64,000 nucleotides of DNA from Candidatus Rokuibacteriota bacterium. GTDB lineage: Bacteria; Methylomirabilota; Methylomirabilia; Rokubacteriales; CSP1-6. The stretch lies in assembly GCA_003220225.1 (NCBI GenBank), contig QHRU01000051.1:42510-106509 (forward strand), read 5' to 3'. Position 1 is the stretch's first letter. The number at the start of each line of letters is the position of its first letter. The notes beneath the pieces are model-generated. The model was not told the origin of the DNA. It did not search any database and worked only from the letters and a program-made list of their open reading frames with translations. The position numbers were made by a program, and so were the translations under genes. Of this stretch, positions 42,952 to 51,783 are shown piece by piece.

Positions 42952-43644
42952 ATGCCGGCTACCGTCGAGGCATTGCTTATCGCTGTCGTGTTCGTCATGC
43001 CTGGATTCATTTTGGTTCGGACACGTGAATGGTTCGTTCCGCCCGTGGCGAAATCTGACGCCATGAGTCTGACCCTTACGAGCATCACAGTGAGTCTCGC
43101 GTTCGTCCCGCTTTGGCTTGCCGCTGCTCCGGATCTTCTCGATGTTCGGCATCGCCTGACGACGGCGGCTGCCGCCGCGAGCGCACCCTCGGTGCCGTTG
43201 GGCCACCGCGGCGTTGTCGCATTCTTCGCTTTGTCGCTCTTGCTCCCTGTCAGCGGGGGTTTACTCGCGGCCATCGCCTACTGGCAAGACTGGTATCCAA
43301 AACTTGGGGGCCGCGTATTGCCGCGACTCGGCATCCCCGCTCCTAGTCGTGGCGTCGGCGAGGATATCTGGGACAGACTGTGGCTAAACTCTCGGCGCCA
43401 AGTCTGGTTGACCGTGTACACGAAAGATGGGCCTATCTATGTGGGCCGCGGGGTCGAATTCGGCTACACGAGTCAAGGCAGAGACGTCCGTCTCGGCGAC
43501 GATACACGCGTCTACGACGAAAATTGGAATCTGATTCAAAATACGCGCGACCATGGCGGCCTGGGCGTGTGGATACGAGTCGCGCAAATCGTGTCGATAG
43601 AGATCTACGATCCGGCACCCAACGCCACGGCCGCGGGTTGCTGA
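42952..43644 (+). CDS. DUF6338-like membrane protein
   Basis: The product has 230 residues. Three hydrophobic segments (about 5-22, 40-58, 86-110) are followed by a soluble C-terminal part with EDIWDRLWLNSRRQVWLTVY then KDGPIYVGRGVEFGYTSQGR and WIRVAQIVSIEIYDP. The order 'WDRLW...W+TVYTKDG..YVGRG' matches the DUF6338 family as I recall it; its function is unknown. Codon and base use is clearly more AT-rich than neighbouring genes (frequent aaa, att, tct codons), which points to recent transfer. It pairs with the proline-rich microprotein upstream. Confidence 0.68.
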   Translation: MPATVEALLIAVVFVMPGFILVRTREWFVPPVAKSDAMSLTLTSITVSLAFVPLWLAAAPDLLDVRHRLTTAAAAASAPSVPLGHRGVVAFFALSLLLPVSGGLLAAIAYWQDWYPKLGGRVLPRLGIPAPSRGVGEDIWDRLWLNSRRQVWLTVYTKDGPIYVGRGVEFGYTSQGRDVRLGDDTRVYDENWNLIQNTRDHGGLGVWIRVAQIVSIEIYDPAPNATAAGC

Positions 43645-43663
43645 TGCCCAGACGAGAGGCGGC

Positions 43664-44695
43664 ATGAAGCTCGGCTTGAGCATCGGCTATTCGGGAGCGG
43701 AGCTGAAGCTTCCCGTCGACGCGGTGCTCCTCGCCGAGCGTCTCGGCTTCGACTCCGTGTGGACGGCGGAGGCGTACGGCTCCGATGCGATCACGCCGCT
43801 CGCCTACCTGGCCGCGCTGACGAAGCGCATCCGCCTCGGCACCGGCATCATGCAGCTCGCCGCGCGCCCGCCCGCCTCGGCCGCGATGGCCGCGGGCACG
43901 GTGGACGCTCTCGCCGGCGGCGGCCGCGTCATCGCCGGGCTCGGCGTCTCGGGCCCGCAGATCGTGGAAGGCTGGTACGGCCAGCCGTGGGGACGGCCGT
44001 ACTGGCGCATCCGCGACTACGTCGCCATCATGCGCAAGGTCTTCGAGCGCAAGGAGCCCGTCGCTCACGAGGGACGAGAAATTTCCCTGCCGTACACGGG
44101 CCCCGGCGCGCTCGGCGTCGGCAAGCCGCTCGTGTCGATCCTCCACATGAACCCGCGGCTGCCCATCTGGCTCGGCACCGGGACCGAGGCCAACGTGAAG
44201 TTGACGGCCGAGATCGCCGACGGCTGGCTGCCGCTCGGCTTCGTGCCGCGTCTCATGCCGATGCTGCGGCCCTGGCTCGAGGAGGGCTTTCGCCGCGCGG
44301 GCGGCGGCAAGGGCTTCGCCGGCTTCGAGATCCAGCCCCGCGCCGAGGTGGCGATCACCGACGACGTGCGCGGCGCGCTGGCGCGCATGAAGCCGCGCGT
44401 GGCGCTCTACGTCGGAGGCATGGGGCACCGCGACAAGAACTTCCACAAGGAGATGATGATCCGCCGCGGCTTCGGCGACGCCGCACAGCGCATCCAGGAG
44501 CTGTTCCTCGCCAGGCGCCGGGACGAGGCCGTCGCCGCCGTGCCCGACGAATTCTGCGACGAGATGTCGCTGGTGGGCCCCGTCGCGCGCATCCGCGAGC
44601 GCTACCGCGCGTGGGCGGACTGCGGGATCACCGGCCTGACGATCACCACCGAGCAGTCCGAGGCGATGGAGCTGATGGCGAGTCTCGCCCGCTGA
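43664..44695 (+). CDS. LLM class F420-dependent oxidoreductase
   Basis: The product has 343 residues. Characteristic segments are MKLGLSIGYSGAEL, AERLGFDSVWTAEAYGSDAI, RIRLGTGIMQLAARPPASAA, GRVIAGLGVSGPQIVEGWYG, RDYVAIMRKVFERKEPVAHE and LPIWLGTGTEANVKLTAEIA. These match the F420-binding Mer/FGD-like branch (TIGR03559-style), which contains the substrate-binding GSDA. The substrate is unknown. GACGAGAGGCGGC precedes the ATG. GC content returns to the high regional level here, in contrast with the upstream cassette. Confidence 0.88.
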   Translation: MKLGLSIGYSGAELKLPVDAVLLAERLGFDSVWTAEAYGSDAITPLAYLAALTKRIRLGTGIMQLAARPPASAAMAAGTVDALAGGGRVIAGLGVSGPQIVEGWYGQPWGRPYWRIRDYVAIMRKVFERKEPVAHEGREISLPYTGPGALGVGKPLVSILHMNPRLPIWLGTGTEANVKLTAEIADGWLPLGFVPRLMPMLRPWLEEGFRRAGGGKGFAGFEIQPRAEVAITDDVRGALARMKPRVALYVGGMGHRDKNFHKEMMIRRGFGDAAQRIQELFLARRRDEAVAAVPDEFCDEMSLVGPVARIRERYRAWADCGITGLTITTEQSEAMELMASLAR

Positions 44696-44739
44696 ACGGT
44701 GGCCGGTCGGACTGCGCGCGGCGTGAGCGTCGGTCGCCG

Positions 44740-45594
44740 CTACGACGCGTGCACGGCCGCGAGGACCGAGGGCAGGGCCGTCAGCACCTCGCGGAGGCAC
44801 CGCCGAATGCGGGCGATGCTGTCGTCCGCCTTCTCGGGGATCTCGCCGCGCCTCACCTGGGCGATGAACTCCTCGGCGGTCGTCGTCATCAGCAACGACG
44901 CGTTGATCTCCAGCTGGATCGCGTGGACGCGCCGGGTCCCGGGTCGACCATACGTGGCCACGAGGTTGCCGCCCGTGTAGCCGCTGACGTTCTCGTGCAC
45001 CTCGAAGCCGTGACGGGTGAAGATCGCGGCCGCGGTCGCCGCGAGCTCGGGGGCACACGTCGCGCCGTGACACGTGCCGATGATCACCTGGTGGTCTCTC
45101 ATCCGGCGCGGGCTGCCCGTGTGGCCGTCGAGGAGCAGCGCATAGCCGTAGGCCTGACGGAGCTCGTCGAGCAGCTGCTCCACGGCCGCGTAGTAGGGAT
45201 CGTAGAGCGCCCGCAATCGCGCCTCGAGGTCGACGAGGCCGAGCGGGCGCGCGAAGATCGGCGTGTCGCGCATCGTGTGGGTGCGCACCACGCCGCGTCG
45301 TGAGCGCACCTCGCCGTCGTGGTGCTCGAAATCGTCACGACGCCGATTGACGTCCACGAACATCCGCGAGAACGGCGTCGCCAGCACGGTGGCCCCCTCC
45401 TTATATAGGTCGCCATAGAGGTCGCCCACGAAGGTGTCGGCGAACCCGTACGCGAACGTCTCGAACGACGGCTCGCGGTAGTCGTCGCGCGTGATGTGGG
45501 GCAACGGCTCGGTGCCGTAGTGAGGCACGCTGACCAGCACCGGCGTGCGGGTCCCCGGCGCCGGATGTCTGACGATCGGAAACGCCCGGTCCAC
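44740..45594 (-). CDS. N-formylglutamate amidohydrolase family protein
   Basis: The product has 284 residues. Family motifs are VLVSVPHYGTEPLP (N-terminal 'PHsG' metal region), DTFVGDLYGDLYKEGATVLA followed by RMFVDVNRRRDDF, the metal motif LLLDGHTGSPRRM, and HAIQLEINASLLM. HutG-type enzymes release formate from N-formylglutamate in histidine catabolism, but no hut genes are nearby. Given the dimethylformamidase-like operon upstream on the same strand, an N-formyl substrate is plausible. The start is GTG 45594. It is separated from the binding protein by the 93-bp repeat. Confidence 0.85.
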   Translation of the reverse strand: MDRAFPIVRHPAPGTRTPVLVSVPHYGTEPLPHITRDDYREPSFETFAYGFADTFVGDLYGDLYKEGATVLATPFSRMFVDVNRRRDDFEHHDGEVRSRRGVVRTHTMRDTPIFARPLGLVDLEARLRALYDPYYAAVEQLLDELRQAYGYALLLDGHTGSPRRMRDHQVIIGTCHGATCAPELAATAAAIFTRHGFEVHENVSGYTGGNLVATYGRPGTRRVHAIQLEINASLLMTTTAEEFIAQVRRGEIPEKADDSIARIRRCLREVLTALPSVLAAVHAS

Positions 45595-45664
45595 GGGCTA
45601 GCCGGCCGGGAGCGATCGCTCGAACGCCATGTTGTCGCCGATGGTCGGGGAGCGTCCCGACTTT

Positions 45665-45757
45665 GCCGGGGCGCTTCCGAGCGGTTGGCCGGGGGAGTCC
45701 GAGGGGGGCGTAGCCCCCTTCGCTCGAGGGACAAGGGGGGCCATGTCGGGGCCCCCC
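45665..45757 (-). repeat. GC-rich double-hairpin intergenic repeat, copy A
   Basis: Read on the minus strand, the element begins 1-2 nt after the stop of the binding-protein gene. Hairpin 1 pairs GGGGGGCC with GGCCCCCC around CCGACAT (45735-45757). Hairpin 2 pairs GGGGGC with GCCCCC around a 3-nt loop (45704-45718). Copy B at 57896-57985 matches over the full length with only a few substitutions and single-base gaps. Function is probably transcript 3'-end formation or stability, or a mobile palindromic element. Confidence 0.75.
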
Positions 45758-45758
45758 A

Positions 45759-47306
45759 CTACCCCTCGAGCCAGGTGCGCTTGAACGCGAGGCGCCGGCC
45801 CGTGTACGACTGCACGTAGCCCTTCACCTCGCTGCGGACGGCCTCGATGTTGTTGCCGGTGTACCAGATGATCTGCGGCGCCTCGTCGAGCAGGATCTGC
45901 TGCGCCTGGAAATAGAGGCGCTTGCGCTCGTCGCGGTCGGTGCTCGCCATCGCCCGGTCCAGGGTCGCGTCGAGCTCGGCGTTCTTGAAGTCCTGGTTCG
46001 ACGGCGACTTCGAGTGCCACCAGTTGTAGAGGTAGTGGTGCGGATCGGGATAGAACGTCCACGCGGTGACCTTCATGTCGTAGTCCGCGGGCCGCTGGCT
46101 GAACGTCTCCTTGGTGAACTGTCCCCACTCGAGCTGGATGATCTTGGCGTTGACGCCGATCTTCTTGAGCTGGCTCTGGAGCACCACCGACGCGTTGACG
46201 AACTCCGGATACTGCGGCGAGGCCTTGATGGTGGTCTCGAACCCGTTCGGATAGCCCGCCTCGGCGAGCAGCTGCTTGGCGCGCGCGATGTCTTGCTTGT
46301 AGGGCAGCTTGTCGACCGGGATGAACCAGTCCGTGTGCCCCGTCGGAACCGGCCCGGAGAGCGTGCCCTCGCCGAACACCGCCTTCTGGAGGACCTCCTG
46401 GCGGTCGACCGCCATCGAGATCGCCTGGCGCACGCGCTTGTCGGTGAACGGTTTGCGCGTGGAGTTCATCACGTGGATGGTCACGAAGGCCTTGGGGCTC
46501 CGCATCACGGTGACGTTGCGGTCGTCCTTGAGCCGCGCCGCGCCCTCGCCCGTCAGGTAGGCGTAGTGGATCTGGCCGGCGCGCAGCGCGGCGACCCGCG
46601 CGTCTTCCTCGACCATCACCTTGAAGGTCAGCTCGTTGACGTGGGGCAGCGTCTTGTCCCAGTACTTGTCGTTCTTGACGTAGTGCAGGTGGTCATAGGG
46701 CACGAAGCGGGAGAGCTTGAAGGGGCCGGTGCCGATCGCGCGCGCTCCGAGGTCCTTGCGCTCCTGGGCGAGCGACCGGGGAATGATCGCGGAGCCGCGC
46801 AGCGCCGCGAACGAGGCGAGCAGCGGCCCGAACGGGTTCTTGAGGCTCATGCGGACGGTGTGCTTGTCGACGGCCTGGACGCGGTCGATGGCGACGAACC
46901 AGCCCTTGTACGGCGCGGCGGTGGCGGGATCCAAGATCCGGTCCCACCACGCGACGACGTCGTCCGCGGTGAGCTCGGAGCCGTCGTGCCACGTCACGCC
47001 CTTGCGGAGGCTGAAGACGTACGTCACGGGGTCGGGCGTCTTCCAGGACTCGGCGAGGGCCGGGAGGACGTTCAGCTTGTCGTCGTACTGGGTCAGGCTC
47101 TCGACGATGTGCTCGACGCCCTGCACCGACGAGTAGTTCGAGGTCTTGTGATTGTCGAGGCTGATCGGGTCGATCTCCTGCGCGGCGATCAGGTGACCGC
47201 CCGATTTCGGCCGGGCCTGCGCCCGGCCCGCGCGCGGCGCCGCCAGGAGCGCGGCCCCGGCGGCCCCGATCTGGAGCGCCTGGCGTCGCGTCAGCTTCGT
47301 GTCCAT
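45759..47306 (-). CDS. ABC transporter substrate-binding protein, family 5 (Tat-exported)
   Basis: The product has 515 residues. Twin-arginine signal TRRQALQIGAAGAALLAAPR. SBP_bac_5 signatures include LAESWKTPDPVTYVFSLRKG, VTWHDGSELTADDVVAWWDR, GTGPFKLSRFVPYD, RQAISMAVDRQEVL and AKQLLAEAGYPNGF. It feeds the DppB/DppC-type permeases encoded just upstream, forming a peptide/opine/amide-type importer whose ATPases are not in the window. It shares family motifs with the orphan binding protein at 20759 but is clearly distinct. It lies 79 nt downstream of the DppC-like gene. Confidence 0.92.
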   Translation of the reverse strand: MDTKLTRRQALQIGAAGAALLAAPRAGRAQARPKSGGHLIAAQEIDPISLDNHKTSNYSSVQGVEHIVESLTQYDDKLNVLPALAESWKTPDPVTYVFSLRKGVTWHDGSELTADDVVAWWDRILDPATAAPYKGWFVAIDRVQAVDKHTVRMSLKNPFGPLLASFAALRGSAIIPRSLAQERKDLGARAIGTGPFKLSRFVPYDHLHYVKNDKYWDKTLPHVNELTFKVMVEEDARVAALRAGQIHYAYLTGEGAARLKDDRNVTVMRSPKAFVTIHVMNSTRKPFTDKRVRQAISMAVDRQEVLQKAVFGEGTLSGPVPTGHTDWFIPVDKLPYKQDIARAKQLLAEAGYPNGFETTIKASPQYPEFVNASVVLQSQLKKIGVNAKIIQLEWGQFTKETFSQRPADYDMKVTAWTFYPDPHHYLYNWWHSKSPSNQDFKNAELDATLDRAMASTDRDERKRLYFQAQQILLDEAPQIIWYTGNNIEAVRSEVKGYVQSYTGRRLAFKRTWLEG

Positions 47307-47385
47307 CGCTGAGCTCCCCTCTCTTTCGCAGGCTCGCCTCGGCGGGTCGGAGGCCGGCCCGCCTCGGCTCGCACCGCCACTTGCG

Positions 47386-48177
47386 CTAGGGGCGGAGGCG
47401 GGGATCGAGGACGTCCCGCAATCCGTCTCCCAGCAGGTTGAAGCCGAGCACCAGCAGCATCACCGCGGCGCCCGGGAAGATCGCCACCCACGGCGCGAGC
47501 TCCATGTACTTGCGACCGGTGCCCAGCATTGTGCCCCAGGACGGCTCCGGCGGCTGGATGCCGAGACCGAGGAAGGAGAGCGTGGCCTCGGCCAGGATCG
47601 CCGTCGAGAGCGCGAGCGTGGTCTGCACGATCAGGGGCGCCATGACGTTCGGCAGCACGTGCAGCGACAGCACGCGCGTGGCGCCGCCGCCGGCGGCCCG
47701 CGCGGCCTCGACGTATTCGCGGCCCACCACCGCGAGGACGGGGCCGCGGGCGACCCGCGCGAAGGTTGGAAGGTAGACGAGCCCGATGGCGACGGTGGCG
47801 TTGGTGAGCCCCGGCCCGAGCACGCCCGTGAGCGTGATGGCGAGGATGATCGGCGGGATCGAGAACATCACGTCCACCACGCGCATGAGGAGCATGTCGA
47901 GCCGACCGCCGACGTAGCCCGACACGAGTCCCACCGAGGCGCCGCCCACCAGGCCGATCGCGACCGCCACGACGCCGACCCAGAGCGAGATGCGGCTGCC
48001 GAAGATGAGGCGCGACAGGATATCGCGGCCGAACTCGTCGGTGCCCAGAGGATAGGCGCGCTGGGGTGCGGTCAGGCGCTGGCCCACCGGATCGTCGGGG
48101 GCATGCGGCGCCACGACCGACGCCAGCACCGCCAGCACGACGAAGGCGACGACGAGCGCGGCGCCGGCGGTGCTCAT
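47386..48177 (-). CDS. ABC transporter permease, DppC-like
   Basis: The product has 263 residues with about five or six helices. It carries YPLGTDEFGRDILSRLIFGS (the invariant LGTDxxGRDxxSR motif) and the EAA coupling loop EYVEAARAAGGGATRVLSLH VLPN. LAEATLSFLGLGIQPPEPSW then GTMLGTGRKYM is the typical C-terminal signature. It pairs with the DppB-like partner and overlaps its stop by 4 nt. It begins with ATG 48177, which gives a short N-terminus starting directly at TM1. Confidence 0.92.
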   Translation of the reverse strand: MSTAGAALVVAFVVLAVLASVVAPHAPDDPVGQRLTAPQRAYPLGTDEFGRDILSRLIFGSRISLWVGVVAVAIGLVGGASVGLVSGYVGGRLDMLLMRVVDVMFSIPPIILAITLTGVLGPGLTNATVAIGLVYLPTFARVARGPVLAVVGREYVEAARAAGGGATRVLSLHVLPNVMAPLIVQTTLALSTAILAEATLSFLGLGIQPPEPSWGTMLGTGRKYMELAPWVAIFPGAAVMLLVLGFNLLGDGLRDVLDPRLRP

Positions 48178-49130
48178 GCCGAGCCGTAGCGGATGCGCGG
48201 ATCGAGCACACCGTAGACGAGGTCGACCACCAGGTTCACCAGGATGAAGAAGAGCGCCACGAACACCACGGCGCCCTGCACGACGGGATAGTCGCGCTGG
48301 TAGATCGCGTTCAGCAGCATGAAGCCGAGGCCGGGGAGTCCGAAGATCTGCTCGACGACCACCGAGCCGCCGAGCAGGTAGCCGAACTGGACGCCGACGA
48401 CGGTGACCACGGGGATCAGCGCATTCTTCAGCGCGTGACGGAGCACGACCGTCGGCTCCGCGGCCCCCTTCGCCCGCGCCGTCTGGATGTAGTCCTGCTC
48501 GAGCACCTCGAGCATCGAGGAGCGGGTCATCCGCATGACCACCGCCACCAGCGACAGCGCGAGCGCGAGCGTCGGGAAGGCCATCTGCTTGAGATTCTGC
48601 AGCGGCGCCTGCCAGAAGGGCGCGTAGATCACCGGCGGCAGCCAGTGCAGGAACGAGGCGCCGCCCAGGATGAGGAGCGTCGCCAGCCAGAACACCGGCA
48701 TCGACAGCCCGAGCAGGCCGAACAGCCGCGCGGTGAAGTCGATGGCCCGGTTGCGGAAGAGCGCCGATACGATCCCGAGCGGCACCGCGATCACCATCGA
48801 CAACAGCACCGCGAGGACGGCGAGCTCGATGGTGACGGGCACCCGCTGCACGAGCATCTCCCGCACGGGCAGGCTCGAGCGGAGCGACACGCCCAGCTCG
48901 AGGCGTACGAGGTCGCCGAGCCACTTCAGATATTGGAGCGGCAGCGGGGCGTCGAGACCCAGGAGCTGGCGGAGCGACGCGCGCGCCTCGGCGGAGAGCG
49001 AGCCCTCGAGCCCCATGAGCTGGTCCACCACGTCGCCCGGCAGGAGCCGCATCAGGACGAAGATGATCAGCGTGGAGCCGAGGAACATCGGGATCACGAG
49101 CGACAGCCGGGCCGCGACGTAGAGCGTCAC
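48174..49130 (-). CDS. ABC transporter permease, DppB-like
   Basis: The product has 318 residues. N-terminal helix RLSLVIPMFLGSTLIIFVLM followed by RLLPGD is the standard DppB start. The coupling loop is QDYIQTARAKGAAEPTVVLRHALKN, and the C-terminal VEQIFGLPGLGFMLLNAIYQRDYP is diagnostic. The GTG start overlaps the dimethylformamidase-like gene's stop by 4 nt, so transporter and enzyme are translationally coupled. This strongly suggests that they share a substrate. Confidence 0.92.
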   Translation of the reverse strand: MTLYVAARLSLVIPMFLGSTLIIFVLMRLLPGDVVDQLMGLEGSLSAEARASLRQLLGLDAPLPLQYLKWLGDLVRLELGVSLRSSLPVREMLVQRVPVTIELAVLAVLLSMVIAVPLGIVSALFRNRAIDFTARLFGLLGLSMPVFWLATLLILGGASFLHWLPPVIYAPFWQAPLQNLKQMAFPTLALALSLVAVVMRMTRSSMLEVLEQDYIQTARAKGAAEPTVVLRHALKNALIPVVTVVGVQFGYLLGGSVVVEQIFGLPGLGFMLLNAIYQRDYPVVQGAVVFVALFFILVNLVVDLVYGVLDPRIRYGSA

Positions 49131-51307
49131 GGCATCGCGAAGGGGGCGGGGTCGAGGAACCGGCGCAGGACGTTCAGGGTCAGCCGCGAGATGTTGTTGT
49201 CGTAGCCCTTGTGGGCGAGGCTCCCGACGTACGCGATCGAGCCGGTGGAGAACACGGCGCCGCCGCCCGGATGCTCGTAGAAGACCATGTCGGCGCGCAC
49301 GGCAGGCGAGAAGCGTCCGTCGGCCCCTGCGAACGACACGTTGATCTCCTCGTTGACGAGCTGAAAGGCGTTCGAGTGGTCCTCGGAGGACGCGACCACC
49401 AGCGCCCACGGCGGCGAGCCGAGGGCCGGGTTGAAGGCGTCGAGCTCGAGCCCGGCGGCGCCGCCCCAGGCGACGCCGAAGTCGCCGAGGACCTCGTCCT
49501 GGACGCCGTCGAAGATGAAGCGCGCGCGCGGGTCGCGGCTCGCGGCGGTGCGCCGATAATAGGACGAGCGATCGAAGCCCTGCGCCACGAACCCCACCCC
49601 GACCAGCGTGTTGGGCGCCCGGCCCTGGCGCCGCCAGAGCCCGCCGTACTCGCCGGTCGAGCCGTGGTAGTACTCGCCGACCGACTCGACCCACGCGCGG
49701 GTGCCGTCTTCCGCGCGGCGCATCTCGATCATCCCGGGGTGCGCGCGCGGGTACGAGACCCGCCAGTAGAAGCCGTTGCCGCCCATGTACATGAGCCGCC
49801 CGCCGCGGCCGAGGTATGCCGCGAGGGCCTCCATCATCTCGCGCGACACGTATTCGGGGTGACAGCCGGTGAGAACCACGGAGTACCCGTCGAGGAGTGG
49901 CAGTCCCTCGGTGTGGAGGTCGTCGTCGGTGATGACGTCATACCGCTGTTCGTGAGCCTCAAGCCAGTCGAGCAGGCAGAGGTCGAGGAACAGGTTCCAG
50001 AGTCGCCCGGTCGGTCGGACGTTGACGATCGGTCGCAGCCGCGAGACGTGACACACGCCGGAGCCGTCGGAGTGCGTGTCGTAGGTCGAGGCGCCCAGCT
50101 CGGGGTGATGCATCAGCAGGAGGTCGGTGGTGTCCACGATCGGCAGGGCGCCGATGAACAGCTCGGCCGGCCCCGGCCGCATGCGCATCCGATAATTCGA
50201 GTAGCAGAGATAGGTGGCGGTGGACGCGAGGAACGCCGCGCGCGCGCGCGGCCCGCCGCGTGGCGGGCGCACGTAGAACACCACCCAGAACTCGGGTCCG
50301 CCGTCGGCCTCCAGGCGGAGCGCGTACACGCCGCTGCGCGCGTCCGTGGGGACGGTCATCGTGAGCGTCGGCCGCCATCCGGCGTCGTAGAGGTCGTCGT
50401 CGTGGAAGTGGATGGCGCCGTACTGATGCGGCGCCCGACGCCAGTCCATCTCGCTGCCGTCCCAGTTGTGGCCGGTGACGGCGCGCTTCGGCGCATTGAC
50501 GGTCCGGCCGTGCAGGTGGTTGGGCGAGCGATCGGTCACGCGGTCGGTGGCGACGTCGGCCGCGAAGTCCCAGAGACCGATCGGGTGCTCGCCTGCGAGC
50601 AGCGATGGCCGGTCGATCTTGCCGTTGAAATGCCACGTCGTCCGCAGCCGGCCGTCCTCGACCGCCTTGCGTGCGGCGCCGATGAAGAAGTCGCCGGCGG
50701 GCCCGGGCGCCGCGCGGATGGCGGTGGTGATGGCGACGGGTTGCTCGAGGCTCGGCGCGTGGTCGGCGAGCGGCGTCTGGCGCAGCGTCACCGTCCCCGC
50801 CGCGAGGTCGATCGACGCCGCGACGTGATACCACCTCCGGGCGGTGAGCGGCGTGCCCGTGGACACGGGCGCCGCGCCGATGAGGAACGCCAGCGCGCCC
50901 GTCTCGTCGAGCATCAGGGCGAAGCCCGAGCCGCGATCCTCCGCCCACGTCCCCATGACGACCTGTCGGCGCGGCGACGGCCGGACCGGCACGAGGGTGG
51001 GCTGGATGAACGCCTGAAGGGTGAAGCGCCCGAGGGCGCCGAACGCCTCGGGGTGCTCGACGATCGCATACGAGCCGGCGTCGATCAGCTGCGGCGTGCC
51101 GTCGTGCTCGCCCTCGATCGACGTCGGCAGACGCACGGTCTTGAGGCCCGGGCCGCCAGGGCCGGTGTCGCCGCAGACGAGTCGGACGACCTCGGCGCGA
51201 TAGCGCCGGGGACCGTCGAGGGTTCCGACCATGAATCGAATCGGCTCGCCCGGCGCGACGCTGAGCGGATCCGCGTAGCCGATCACGCGCGGCATCGCCA
51301 CGCTCAC
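49127..51307 (-). CDS. N,N-dimethylformamidase-like large (beta) subunit
   Basis: The product has 726 residues. N-terminal region: an Ig-like APGEPIRFMVGTLDGPRRYR stretch, then a LamG/concanavalin-like domain at about 85-270 (GRFTLQAFIQPTLVP, RQVVMGTWAEDRGSGFALML, RWYHVAASIDLAAGTVTL). C-terminal region: ATYLCYSNYRMRMRPG, LPLLDGYSVVLTGCHPEYVS and LGRGGRLMYMGGNGFYWRVS, matching the amidohydrolase part of DMFase with its Tyr/Glu-bound iron. DMFase hydrolyses dimethylformamide to dimethylamine plus formate, but most homologues have unknown amide substrates. A small subunit candidate lies 16 nt upstream and the importer genes overlap downstream. Confidence 0.85.
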   Translation of the reverse strand: MSVAMPRVIGYADPLSVAPGEPIRFMVGTLDGPRRYRAEVVRLVCGDTGPGGPGLKTVRLPTSIEGEHDGTPQLIDAGSYAIVEHPEAFGALGRFTLQAFIQPTLVPVRPSPRRQVVMGTWAEDRGSGFALMLDETGALAFLIGAAPVSTGTPLTARRWYHVAASIDLAAGTVTLRQTPLADHAPSLEQPVAITTAIRAAPGPAGDFFIGAARKAVEDGRLRTTWHFNGKIDRPSLLAGEHPIGLWDFAADVATDRVTDRSPNHLHGRTVNAPKRAVTGHNWDGSEMDWRRAPHQYGAIHFHDDDLYDAGWRPTLTMTVPTDARSGVYALRLEADGGPEFWVVFYVRPPRGGPRARAAFLASTATYLCYSNYRMRMRPGPAELFIGALPIVDTTDLLLMHHPELGASTYDTHSDGSGVCHVSRLRPIVNVRPTGRLWNLFLDLCLLDWLEAHEQRYDVITDDDLHTEGLPLLDGYSVVLTGCHPEYVSREMMEALAAYLGRGGRLMYMGGNGFYWRVSYPRAHPGMIEMRRAEDGTRAWVESVGEYYHGSTGEYGGLWRRQGRAPNTLVGVGFVAQGFDRSSYYRRTAASRDPRARFIFDGVQDEVLGDFGVAWGGAAGLELDAFNPALGSPPWALVVASSEDHSNAFQLVNEEINVSFAGADGRFSPAVRADMVFYEHPGGGAVFSTGSIAYVGSLAHKGYDNNISRLTLNVLRRFLDPAPFAMP

Positions 51308-51323
51308 GACGGGGGGAGACCTC

Positions 51324-51749
51324 TCACTCGCGATCGAGCGCGGGCAACGCCTGGCCGGTCACCGCTTCCCACCGCACGCGGAAGGCGTGCCACTCGGCGG
51401 CCTCGAGACTCGTGAACGTCAGATCCGGCCGGAGCCGTGGGGGCCGGCCGTCCGGCTGCTTCTCCGCGAGCATCCACTCGGCGTGAGGTCGAGTGCAGAC
51501 GAGCAGGAGGTTCTGACAGTGCAGCGATCCCCGCAGCACGTTCAGCACCGCCTGGAGCTCCGGGCTGTGCGGGCCGAACGGGCGTCGCTTGAATTCGAGC
51601 GCGAGGTCGGTTCGACGCGGATCGATCGCGAACACGACGGGAGACTTACCATCGCGGGGTGACCAAGGCAAGCCGCCGGGACGAGCAGGCGACGTGCCCG
51701 GAGGAAGACGATCTTCTTTCCGCCAGCTGATGTGACTGCCCTCGGTCAC
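51324..51749 (-). CDS. Small protein, candidate N,N-dimethylformamidase alpha subunit
   Basis: The 141-residue soluble protein has a basic, probably disordered N-terminal 60 residues. A compact C-terminal part follows: VLNVLRGSLHCQNLLLVCTR, then PHAEWMLAEKQPDGRPPRLR and TFTSLEAAEWHAFRVRWEAV. Known DMFases have a small alpha subunit of about 132 residues encoded directly upstream of the large subunit; size, position and orientation fit. Sequence identity to characterised alpha subunits cannot be verified here, so the call rests mainly on context. The GTG start at 51749 is the longest option. Confidence 0.5.
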   Translation of the reverse strand: MTEGSHISWRKEDRLPPGTSPARPGGLPWSPRDGKSPVVFAIDPRRTDLALEFKRRPFGPHSPELQAVLNVLRGSLHCQNLLLVCTRPHAEWMLAEKQPDGRPPRLRPDLTFTSLEAAEWHAFRVRWEAVTGQALPALDRE

Positions 51750-51783
51750 GAAGAAGGCCGCCTAGCCGCTGGCCTCGACCCGT

